A stretch of DNA of 33,763 bases. It comes from Deltaproteobacteria bacterium (GTDB taxonomy: Bacteria > Desulfobacterota > WTBG01 > JAGOGO01). Under the pieces are notes generated by a model. It was not told where the DNA came from, did no database searches, and saw only the letters and a program-made list of their open reading frames with translations. This document shows positions 1 to 6,288 of this stretch, piece by piece; position 1 is the stretch's first letter, and the number at the start of each line of letters is the position of its first letter. The translations under genes and the position numbers were made by a program. Where the stretch lies: contig JAGOGO010000015.1 in the NCBI GenBank assembly GCA_017996625.1, positions 1 to 33,763 on the forward strand, written 5' to 3'.

Positions 1-134
1 CCCACGGCACTCTGTTCATGCTGGGGAGCCACGATCCAGACTTCGCCGATTTCTTCGAGCGCTTCTGCCAGCACCTTAATTCCTTCCGAGTAAATGCCGT
101 CATCATTCGTCACCAGGATAGTCTTTTTGCTCAT
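1..134 (-). CDS. surE: 5'/3'-nucleotidase SurE, N-terminal fragment
   Basis: The window cuts this gene; only the first 44 codons are present. The peptide begins [20 protein letters not shown], which carries the SurE metal-binding signature (paired Asp in TNDDG) and the GI of the usual 'DDGI.SPGI' block, followed by [10 protein letters not shown], the next conserved SurE strand. SurE is a metal-dependent survival phosphatase acting on nucleoside monophosphates. The start is the ATG at 134-132, with AAGG about twelve bases upstream. The next gene upstream on the same strand ends at 328, leaving a 193-base gap that holds a repeat. Identity is clear from the N-terminal motif; the rest cannot be checked here. 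Confidence 0.9.
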   Translation of the reverse strand, partial: MSKKTILVTNDDGIYSEGIKVLAEALEEIGEVWIVAPQHEQSAV

Positions 135-260
135 AGCGGATTGTACCTTTTTGTTTGCCGCCGGACCATACACCGAACACATTGAAACGGGTTGTTCAAG
201 AGCCTGCGCTAAGCGGGATAGCTCTACCCTTTTCCTGCATCACCCCATGCTCGCTGCTCG

Positions 261-312
261 TTGAGGATTCGGGCTTCAGCACGAATCCGAAATCACGCGC
301 CACGCGGGACTC
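261..312. repeat. REP-like palindromic repeat (copy 1)
   Basis: A short stem-loop (ATTCG..CGAAT around GGCTTCAGCA) followed by CGAAATCACGC and a second small palindrome. A diverged copy lies at about 26376-26431, with a compensating hairpin (ACTTCG..CGAAGT) and the same CGAAATCACGC tail. It sits in the gap between surE and the PP-loop gene. No coding potential is seen. Confidence 0.5.
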
Positions 313-327
313 CGCTGCTCTCTGCAT

Positions 328-1344
328 CTACTCTTTGCTCCGCTGCTCCGTGCTCTTTGCTTCCCGTGTCAGCTTCATACTTTCAACAACTTCCTCGCTC
401 ATGGGGCAAGGAGTGATCTGCTTGCCAGGTGGATAGATCTGCTCAAGTGCGGGCGGAGGCTGCGAGTATCGTGCATCGCTGTACCGCACTCCCAGTCCGG
501 CTGCCTTTTCGATCACATTCCGATCGCCACCACCGCATACCAGAACCACGGGACCGGGAAGATGCTCGGCGGAAAGCAGTGTGTCGTGCTTCGCAGCCAA
601 GGCCGTGATGATCTGGTTTTCCTGCCGGTTTCTTCCCACAATCACTTTGATGCCATCAATGCGGAAGTGGCGACCCACCTTGAGCAGCTCGATCTCCTGA
701 TGCGAGCATTCACCATTGTGCTCGAACAATTCACGAAGTCGCTTGGCAAAGTTAGGGTCCGTCAAGAGACATCCGCCCGCAGGAGCTGGGAACTGCGTAA
801 TGTCGTACTGCGCTGCCAAAGCCAGCTGCCTTTTGCGCGAACGACCCTGAATATCAAGCAGCCTGGTCCGGTCCACCAGGCCTCTTTTTTCGGCAGCGGT
901 TTCCGCGAGCAGCTTTGCACTGAGAGGGCGAAGCACGTACTCTTTGTATCCTGAGAGTTTCGCTACCTGGATAAGTGAATTTCGTGTCTGAGACATGGGT
1001 CGCTCATTGAGCACTTCGCCGGTGAAAAGGAAATCGTATCCTTCGGCCTCCATGATTTTTCCTGCTTCAGCCAGCATCAGTGCATGGCAGTCAATGCAGG
1101 GATTCATATTTGATCCATAGCCATGCGGAGGATTTTTCACCAGAGCGAGCTGCGGCAGCGAAATGTCTCTGGTGATAAGTGGAAGACCGATAGCATCAGC
1201 TGCAGAACGCGCCTGCTCGGCACTGAAGAACAGCGAAGCAAAGGAAATACCCGTTACGGCAATACCCTGTTCCATGAGCACCTTGGCAGCAAGGATACTA
1301 TCCAGTCCACCCGAAAAAAGCCCAAGGCCTTTAACCTCTTTCAT
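328..1344 (-). CDS. PP-loop ATPase / tRNA-thiolase-like protein (MnmA/ThiI-related) with NFACT-like C-terminus
   Basis: The protein (338 aa) opens with GLFSGGLDSILAAKVL, a PP-loop ATP-binding motif as in MnmA and ThiI, which adenylate a tRNA uridine before sulfur transfer. A conserved NPCIDCH block follows at about residue 80, then TGEVLNERPMSQ. A PAGGCLLTD motif around residue 190 could supply a catalytic Cys. The last third resembles the NFACT RNA-binding region found in a delta-proteobacterial MnmA-like family. The start is the ATG at 1344 rather than 1413, because it begins just before the PP-loop. The last residues (KSTEQRSKE) are written by a low-complexity island that supplies the stop codon, so the native C-terminus may once have been shorter. 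Family assignment is fairly sure; the exact tRNA target is not. Confidence 0.75.
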   Translation of the reverse strand: MKEVKGLGLFSGGLDSILAAKVLMEQGIAVTGISFASLFFSAEQARSAADAIGLPLITRDISLPQLALVKNPPHGYGSNMNPCIDCHALMLAEAGKIMEAEGYDFLFTGEVLNERPMSQTRNSLIQVAKLSGYKEYVLRPLSAKLLAETAAEKRGLVDRTRLLDIQGRSRKRQLALAAQYDITQFPAPAGGCLLTDPNFAKRLRELFEHNGECSHQEIELLKVGRHFRIDGIKVIVGRNRQENQIITALAAKHDTLLSAEHLPGPVVLVCGGGDRNVIEKAAGLGVRYSDARYSQPPPALEQIYPPGKQITPCPMSEEVVESMKLTREAKSTEQRSKE

Positions 1345-1392
1345 ACAAACTACTCTCGGAGAAAAATAATTGCTTCTCTGGCGTTGTCTGAA

Positions 1393-1409
1393 GTGAGCGA
1401 TACGCTCAC
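1393..1409. promoter_or_regulatory. Perfect 7-bp inverted repeat in the leader of the PP-loop gene
   Basis: GTGAGCG and CGCTCAC flank ATA. It falls just downstream of the predicted transcription start of the minus-strand gene, where either an operator or a 5'-leader hairpin would act. No matching repressor is encoded nearby, so its role is unknown. Confidence 0.4.
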
Positions 1410-1421
1410 GCATCAGATACT

Positions 1422-1450
1422 CTTATAGTATAGATCACCATTGCAGACAA
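1422..1450 (-). promoter_or_regulatory. Sigma-70-like promoter for the PP-loop gene
   Basis: On the minus strand, TTGTCT (1445-1450) and TATAAG (1422-1427) are separated by 17 bases. Initiation would fall near 1415, giving a leader of about 70 bases. The surrounding 335-base gap (1345-1679) separates two divergent genes and otherwise holds nothing I can name; no convincing promoter was seen for the plus-strand flavoprotein gene. Confidence 0.5.
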
Positions 1451-1679
1451 GGAATTGTCAGGCAGCAGCGACCATGAGAAAAGACGCTCTTCTTTTTTCA
1501 CAACAGCCGTACTGTCGCAGGTGCATCCTTGCGTTTTGCTCATGTAATTACTACACACTCTCTCGGGCAGCGAAACCTCTTGAGTCGCAGGCTGTCTCTT
1601 CTGGCAGAATTCAGCGGATGATAACCAGTATTGTATTGCTTTCAGTGAATGATTAACACGTGAAGGTTGGCAAGCCGAT

Positions 1680-2162
1680 ATGGAAATCAAAAAGATCTCT
1701 TCGCTGACCGAATCGGAATGCAGGCGGTTGCTTACGGAAAACTATACCTGCTGTCTGGCATTCAAAGGTGATACGCACCCTTTTGTCGCACCCCTGCTCT
1801 ACAGTTTCGATGGATTGCATTTGTTTTTTCTGGCTACCCGGTATGGCCGCAAGATCGAACTGTTCTATGCCGACCCTCACGTTATGGTGGAAGTGGAGGA
1901 GAAAAGCCGTGACCTTTCCGTGTTCAATCTGGTAACCCTCGCCGGATGTCTGACTGAAGTAAAAGATCCCCATGAGAACCAAGTGGTTCGGAACCGATTC
2001 GTCCGGCTCTTCACCGAAAAGAATATTTCCTCCAACTTCTTGGTCGCGCTCGGTCATTCACCGGAGGACACGCCTCAGATACTTGAGCAGAGCGAGCACA
2101 TACTGGTCTGGAAACTGGTCGATATCGTAGAAATGCGGGGACTGGGCCGAGAACGAACTTAA
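1680..2162 (+). CDS. Pyridoxamine 5'-phosphate oxidase-family (FMN split-barrel) protein
   Basis: A 160-aa protein with the pattern of small PNPOx-like flavin-binding proteins. An N-terminal helix with SxxECxxLL leads into a beta strand (CCLAFKGDTHPFVAPLLYSF), where the PFVAP turn is typical of the split barrel. The next strands are LHLFFLATRYGRKIELF and VMVEVEE, then NLVTLAGCLTEV. Family members bind FMN, F420 or heme and have varied, often unknown substrates. The C-terminal segment (LVWKLVDIVEMRGL) matches the usual last strand. It stands alone on the plus strand, with a GAAGG motif about a dozen bases before the ATG. No specific reaction can be assigned. Confidence 0.75.
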   Translation: MEIKKISSLTESECRRLLTENYTCCLAFKGDTHPFVAPLLYSFDGLHLFFLATRYGRKIELFYADPHVMVEVEEKSRDLSVFNLVTLAGCLTEVKDPHENQVVRNRFVRLFTEKNISSNFLVALGHSPEDTPQILEQSEHILVWKLVDIVEMRGLGRERT

Positions 2163-2170
2163 ATCAGGCA

Positions 2171-2198
2171 AAAAAAATGCCCTCTCAGGAGAGAAGGC
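2171..2198 (-). terminator. Rho-independent terminator of tRNA-Pro
   Basis: Read on the minus strand, GCCTTCTC and GAGAGGGC form an 8-bp stem (one G-T pair) around TCCT, followed by A and seven T. It lies 7 bases past the tRNA 3' end. Confidence 0.8.
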
Positions 2199-2205
2199 GA
2201 ACAAA

Positions 2206-2279
<74 letters not shown>

Positions 2280-2303
2280 CGCTATTCCTGCTAAGGTTTT
2301 TTT

Positions 2304-2332
2304 ATACTACACCGCTTGATTACCCAGGTCAA
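2304..2332 (-). promoter_or_regulatory. Sigma-70-like promoter of tRNA-Pro
   Basis: On the minus strand, TTGACC (2327-2332) and TAGTAT (2304-2309) are separated by exactly 17 bases, placing initiation about 17 bases before the tRNA 5' end. Confidence 0.75.
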
Positions 2333-2373
2333 GCAGAGAAGACAACCCTGATCGCCAAGAAAGCACGATCTGT

Positions 2374-2550
2374 CCCGCTTCGCGGGCCAGAAGAGGTGAT
2401 GGGTAACCCGCTTCGCGGGCCAGAAGAGGTGATGGGTAACCCGCTTCGCGGGCCAGAAGAGGTGATGGGTAACCCGCTTCGCGGGCCAGAAGAGGTGATG
2501 GGTAACCCGCTTCGCGGGCCAGAAGAGTAACCCGCCTTCGCGGGGGCAGG
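2374..2550. repeat. 33-bp tandem repeat (minisatellite), about 5 copies
   Basis: Four perfect 33-bp units start at 2374, 2407, 2440 and 2473. A truncated fifth copy starts at 2506 and a degenerate hairpin follows to about 2550. Each unit holds the palindrome CCCGCTTCGCGGG, then a 20-base linker CCAGAAGAGGTGATGGGTAA. The repeat is contiguous, with no spacers, so it is not a CRISPR array. It is upstream of the tRNA-Pro promoter. The unit length is a multiple of three, so frames on both strands stay open, but none has a convincing start or ribosome site. Confidence 0.9.
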
Positions 2551-2771
2551 TTCTGATGCTTTGCTGGTGATCGGGGACAGTAGCTAACCATCCGACTTGC
2601 AAAGGCAACCGTGTATTAGATGGTGGATTTGAAACAACCGGTCACCGACAAAGCATCTGCAAGAGTTCAAGGTTCGCAATACAGTAGGAGTTAAAAGACG
2701 AGGTGTGATTCGTGCCTATTCGCCCTCACTTCTGCCTTTTTACTCCTTACTCTTCACTCCTTGCATCACTC
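2551..2771. other. Intergenic region ending in a short-word island
   Basis: No gene is visible. From about 2726 to 2774 the minus strand is an iterated AAGGAGTGA/GAGTAAGGAG-type island that starts at the TGA stop codon of the next gene (2774-2772). Confidence 0.5.
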
Positions 2772-3002
2772 TCAGTCGCGGTCATCGATCCCGCCGATTA
2801 AATTCTCCTGAATGAAAACATTGAGAATGCCAATCCATTCGAGCTCGTTTTCCAGGTCGGAATATTCAAACAGCCAATCACCATCCTTATACTTACCGAT
2901 CACCAAAAGCTCGTCAACATCTTCAACTTCGTTTTGAAGATCTTCCATCAGCTCCTTAACCGAACGCTTGGACTTATCGAAAGGTATAACTTTTTTTCCC
3001 AT
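2772..3002 (-). CDS. Small acidic protein of unknown function
   Basis: 76 aa, not recognised. It starts with a basic segment (MGKKVIPFDKSKRS) and becomes strongly acidic (DLQNEVEDVDELLVIGKY), with a central aromatic strand-like stretch (DGDWLFEYSDLENELEWIG). No signal peptide, membrane segment or cysteine is present. GGAG lies 6 bases before the ATG, a good ribosome site, which supports real translation. It is the first of three unassigned minus-strand genes between here and 4034, but tRNA-Ala on the opposite strand lies between the first and second, so they are unlikely to form one transcript. The stop codon lies inside a low-complexity island. Confidence 0.6.
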   Translation of the reverse strand: MGKKVIPFDKSKRSVKELMEDLQNEVEDVDELLVIGKYKDGDWLFEYSDLENELEWIGILNVFIQENLIGGIDDRD

Positions 3003-3162
3003 ATCGTCTCCGGAACTTCATCCTGCTGTTATCACTGGAACTTTTTCAATTCAACCTTTCACCCGAAAATTTTCACTCACGATCTGCTTCCCAAAGCTTG
3101 AAAAATCTTGCAGAGAGTGCAAATATAAAGAATTCTTAGTCGTGTTACAAGAAAAATCTTCT

Positions 3163-3234
3163 GGGGATGTAGCTCAGTGGGAGAGCATCGCGTTCGCAAC
3201 GCGGGGGCCGTGGGTTCGAATCCCATCATCTCCA
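3163..3234 (+). tRNA. tRNA-Ala(CGC)
   Basis: Acceptor GGGGATG pairs with CATCTCC (one G-T). Then come a standard D-arm, anticodon stem TCGCG/CGCGG around loop TTCGCAA (anticodon CGC), the T-loop TTCGAAT and discriminator A. CCA is not encoded. An AT-rich stretch with TTGAAA and TATAAA lies upstream, but the spacing is long, so no promoter is claimed. Confidence 0.93.
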
Positions 3235-3279
3235 TTCATTTTCAGGTCGGACAGGCCGGAGTGCTGTACGGAGCGCATT

Positions 3280-3498
3280 TCATTTTTTCTTCGTTCTTGG
3301 CGATACCACATAGTCCCGGTCCAAGTCGGCGAGCTTCTCATTGAAGTCCTTCGCAATTCGATCCAGCGTACCTTTCAGCAGAAAACACATCCCTTCCTGG
3401 CTTTCTTCGCACACCGCATTCAAAGCCTTTGACGTCTGTTCAATCTCTTTCACCAAGGGCATGAGTTCGGTCACAAAAAAGGAATCTTTGTTTCTCAT
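3280..3498 (-). CDS. Small helical protein of unknown function
   Basis: 72 aa when started at the ATG at 3498, not recognised. The sequence is mostly charged and likely helical (LVKEIEQTSKALNAVCEESQ, then LDRIAKDFNEKLADLDRDYV) and ends in a basic tail (SPRTKKK). No membrane segment or known motif is seen. The upstream ATG at 3540 would add a basic 14-residue leader without clear support; an AAGAAAAGAG purine run precedes 3498. It is convergent with tRNA-Ala. It may be real but could be a fortuitous frame. Confidence 0.45.
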   Translation of the reverse strand: MRNKDSFFVTELMPLVKEIEQTSKALNAVCEESQEGMCFLLKGTLDRIAKDFNEKLADLDRDYVVSPRTKKK

Positions 3499-3596
3499 CT
3501 CTTTTCTTGATCTCCCGTGACGTACATTCATAGGTGTCAAGGGGTAACCGCCTCAAATGTATCCTATCGAGATAACAAAACGCTGACAGAATGGTA

Positions 3597-4034
3597 TCAG
3601 TGCGCTTCCGGTGCTGCAGCGTCTGGTTCAGCGGTCCCTTTTGCCGACGCTGGGTCATTAAGCATTTTCGTCACTGTTTCGCGCGCATACTGGATCTTGA
3701 TCCGCTCATAGTCAGCTTTGGCATCAGCGAGTTCCTGGTCGGTCTTGCTGATAAGCTGCGGCAGTTTGGCAAAATCATTTTCAGCAAACCACTCCGGATG
3801 TTCTTGAGCCAAAGCCAAAAGGCGTGCTTTTCCTTCCAGGTTAGCCATCTTCTCAGAAATGAGTAAAAGCTCCATGCTTACCTTATCAAAAGGCTGGTTC
3901 TCGTCGGCCTTCTGTTGGTTTTCTGATTGTCCATCAGACTGAAACTGCGAGTCAATGGTGCTGCGCAAGGGAGTGAAATAGTAGAGAACTACAAAAACGA
4001 TACTTATGATTAAAAAAATAGGTAGTCTATGCAT
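3597..4034 (-). CDS. Predicted single-pass membrane protein of unknown function
   Basis: 145 aa. Residues 5-23 are a hydrophobic segment (FLIISIVFVVLYYF), giving a signal-anchor topology. A polar Gln/Asp/Glu-rich linker follows, then a long helical region (about residues 50-125: MELLLISEKMANLEGKARLL and QELADAKADYERIKIQYARE) and an Ala/Pro-rich tail (PDAAAPEAH). The helical part looks coiled-coil-like and would face the periplasm. I recognise no family. A TATACT hexamer lies about 37 bases upstream of the ATG, without a matching -35. Confidence 0.6.
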   Translation of the reverse strand: MHRLPIFLIISIVFVVLYYFTPLRSTIDSQFQSDGQSENQQKADENQPFDKVSMELLLISEKMANLEGKARLLALAQEHPEWFAENDFAKLPQLISKTDQELADAKADYERIKIQYARETVTKMLNDPASAKGTAEPDAAAPEAH

Positions 4035-4077
4035 AAGGGTCTCAGTATCTCCTAAAAAAGTTTTCGATTTAGTATAG

Positions 4078-4293
4078 CACGCTTTTGCTCGAAGGGGAAT
4101 TCCTGGCAGTGAATTTGCTGCTTTTGTCCAGTCTTGGATAGGTCTTAAGGAACGCGAAGCTCTTAATCTATTTCCAGATCAGCCGGTTCTACTCTCAAGA
4201 AGAGACGATTCGGGCAACGTCTCTGAGCTGGTTACTGACCGGAGTGCGGCAAGACATACGCTCGATCTGTTAGAAAGCAGAGAAGCTTTGTGA
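4078..4293 (+). pseudogene. Possible C-terminal gene remnant (no start codon)
   Basis: Within the 305-base gap 4035-4339 the plus strand holds an open stretch of 71 codons bounded by stops at 4075 and 4291, with no ATG or plausible GTG/TTG start near its beginning. The translation is protein-like (FAAFVQSWIGLKEREALNLF, then a charged segment and RSAARHTLDLLESREAL). It may be the tail of a deleted gene. I do not recognise a family, and chance is possible. Confidence 0.25.
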
Positions 4294-4339
4294 GTCAGCT
4301 CCTTTCAACGTTCACTTCTTTATCTTTCACTGTTTTTCA

Positions 4340-4471
4340 TCAATCTATCGCTCGATCAAGTGCTTCTCCCGCCTTCTGAATATCCTTACCAAGGCCTTTT
4401 ATCGTATTACACCCCGAGAAAACAAAACACATCAAGGCAGCCAGCATTACACATACAACAGCGACTTTCAT
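4340..4471 (-). CDS. Entericidin-like small lipoprotein
   Basis: A 43-aa reading frame too short for most gene finders. It has a basic start (MKV), a hydrophobic run (VVCVMLAALMCFVF), a lipobox FSGC with the lipidated Cys at residue 21, and the mature segment CNTIKGLGKDIQKAGEALDR. This closely follows the entericidin EcnA/EcnB pattern 'CNT..G.GKDI...G..I..A'. Entericidins are outer-membrane lipoproteins described as toxin/antidote peptides linked to stationary-phase lysis; many genomes carry a single copy of unclear role. AAGGATT lies about 12 bases upstream of the ATG. It is divergent from the metallophosphoesterase gene. Confidence 0.8.
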   Translation of the reverse strand: MKVAVVCVMLAALMCFVFSGCNTIKGLGKDIQKAGEALDRAID

Positions 4472-4594
4472 CTTTACAAGCCAATCCTTTCCCATCATAA
4501 GCAAAACCGCACCTCAGAAATTTTCATTCTGACTATTTCCGGTTTGCTAGTATACTGGGAGAATGTCCAGAGTGTCAAACTTTCCTGGTCGACT

Positions 4595-5713
4595 ATGTGG
4601 AAATTCTTTGCCGCCTTTATAACCGTCTATAGTCTCATTCACCTCGTACTCTTCTTCCGGGTGAAGGTCCTTTTACCTGATTCTCGGATCGCCTACGGAA
4701 TGGTTCTGCTTGCTTTCGCAGCACTGATCCTCGCTCCCCTGGTTACTCACAAAGTTGAGGCTTGCGGTTACCCTCAGGCAGCGCGTACTGTCGCTATGGT
4801 TGCCTTCCCATGGATGGGATTTGTTTTTTTTGCCTTTTTGGCAACTATGGTCATGAATATCTTTGACGTTTGTTTCTGGCTTGGCCGAAGCGTTGCATCA
4901 ATTCCCCTTCCTTCTCTGAACGGAAGGAAGCCGGTCCTGGTCATGCTTATTCTTGTTGTCGGTTTGTGCTGTTACAGTCTTCTGGAAGCTCGCCAGCTTC
5001 GCATCGAGCGTCTTTCACTGACAACCGATAAACTTCCTCCTGGAAGCAACCGCCTGAGGATTGTTCAGATTTCCGATGTCCACCTGGGCTTGCTTTCCCA
5101 ACGGAAGCGTCTTGACGCTGTACTGCAGAAGGTCCGCGCCGAAGCGCCCGATATTCTTGTGTGCACCGGTGATCTGGTCGATGCGAGTGCCCATTCTGTC
5201 GATGGCCTTTCCGATGCACTTCGGCAGACCTCAGTACCAGGTGGAAAGTATGCAATCATTGGTAATCATGAGGTATATTCCGGGCTTGAGCACTCACTAG
5301 ATTTTCTTGAACAAGCTGACTTCACCATACTGCGTGGAAGGGCGGTAATTCTTGATTCCCGGCTTGCCATCGTCGGAATTGACGATCCAGCTGTTCCGAC
5401 CACCGTCGACGAAGCGGCCCTTCTGTCGTCCATACCCGCCGGCCTTTTTACAATTCTGCTTAAACACCGGCCAGATGTCTGCGATGAGAGTATCGGCCGC
5501 TTCGACCTTCAGCTTTCCGGCCATACGCATGCCGGCCAGCTGTATCCCTTTCGTTATATTGTGGCCTTGCTCCATCCGTACATTGCGGGTTTCTATTCTT
5601 TAGGACACGGATCATCACTGTACACCAGTCGCGGCACCGGCACGTGGGGCCCACCGATGCGGTTCCTCGCACCCCCTCAGATTACGGTTATCGATATCGT
5701 CAGTGAGGAGTAA
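4595..5713 (+). CDS. Membrane-anchored metallophosphoesterase (YaeI/YkuE-like)
   Basis: 372 aa from the ATG at 4595. Four hydrophobic segments occupy about residues 5-23, 35-50, 65-92 and 113-130. A calcineurin-like phosphoesterase domain then holds QISDVHLG (161-163 DxH), TGDLVD, GNHE, a KHRPD motif and SGHTHAGQ, all the metal-binding signatures of the family. The domain after the membrane part is typical of YkuE/YaeI-type enzymes, some of which act on lipid or nucleotide phosphoesters; the substrate here is unknown. No clear ribosome site precedes 4595. An in-frame TTG at 4544 would add 17 residues. The last codons (SEE then TAA) match the GAGGAGTAA word seen in nearby intergenic islands. 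Confidence 0.85.
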   Translation: MWKFFAAFITVYSLIHLVLFFRVKVLLPDSRIAYGMVLLAFAALILAPLVTHKVEACGYPQAARTVAMVAFPWMGFVFFAFLATMVMNIFDVCFWLGRSVASIPLPSLNGRKPVLVMLILVVGLCCYSLLEARQLRIERLSLTTDKLPPGSNRLRIVQISDVHLGLLSQRKRLDAVLQKVRAEAPDILVCTGDLVDASAHSVDGLSDALRQTSVPGGKYAIIGNHEVYSGLEHSLDFLEQADFTILRGRAVILDSRLAIVGIDDPAVPTTVDEAALLSSIPAGLFTILLKHRPDVCDESIGRFDLQLSGHTHAGQLYPFRYIVALLHPYIAGFYSLGHGSSLYTSRGTGTWGPPMRFLAPPQITVIDIVSEE

Positions 5714-6288
5714 GCACAGCCTCTGGCCGGGGCCAGGTTGATCGCAGAAAAAATTGCCCTCGACCTACCCTGATTCTCGCGCTGAGGCGCGGAGGGCGCA
5801 GGGGGAAAGAAATTCGTTATTGCGAGCATCAGAACCCGCGGCCCGAAAGCGGGTTTATCCATGGGAAGTACCATGAGAGCTGAAAACGTTCGAGGACTCC
5901 TCGTCCTGAAACCTGTGCTGAACGTGTTTCAGTACTTGTTTCAGGACCGACACTCAAGCTCTAGTCGTCCTGAACTTGTTTCAGGACCTATCGACTTCGG
6001 CTAGCACAGAAATAGATCTCGAAAGCAGATCCCGAAACTAGTTCGGGATGACACTGCTCTGGCACCATCGCTCGCCTTTGGACACAGCAGTTGCTTACGT
6101 GGGGGCGACGCGGCAATTTCACAAACCCCTTTTCTCCGCGCCCTCTGCGTCTCTGCGCGATAATCATCAGGGTGGTCGCCGGGCTGTCTTCTCACTTCTC
6201 ACTATTCACTATTCTCTGTTGCTTTCACCCTGCCAGGATGATAATTTCTTAAAATACATATAGTCGAATTGGTCAACGTTTCACTCAC
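5714..6288. repeat. Repeat-rich intergenic region (575 bp)
   Basis: No gene is supported. It contains an inverted pair of CTCGCGC..GGCGCGGAG..CGCAG-type elements at 5772-5814 and 6121-6165, and AACCCGC/GCGGGTT at 5833-5855. It also has two GTCCTGAA..TTCAGGAC palindromes at 5903-5947 and 5967-5987, the perfect palindrome ATCCCGAA-ACTAG-TTCGGGAT at 6029-6049, and a TTCTCACTATTCACTATTCT island near 6188-6216. A related copy of the first element is at 11620-11659. Short open frames here are made only of repeat sequence. Confidence 0.8.

Noticed and set aside
562-954. 130-codon plus-strand frame
   Set aside because: Antisense to the PP-loop gene; no family features.
2374-2550. CRISPR array
   Set aside because: The 33-bp units are contiguous with no spacers, and no cas gene is present.
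5677-5874. 65-codon minus frame after the metallophosphoesterase
   Set aside because: Overlaps the end of a clear gene and consists of repeat sequence.
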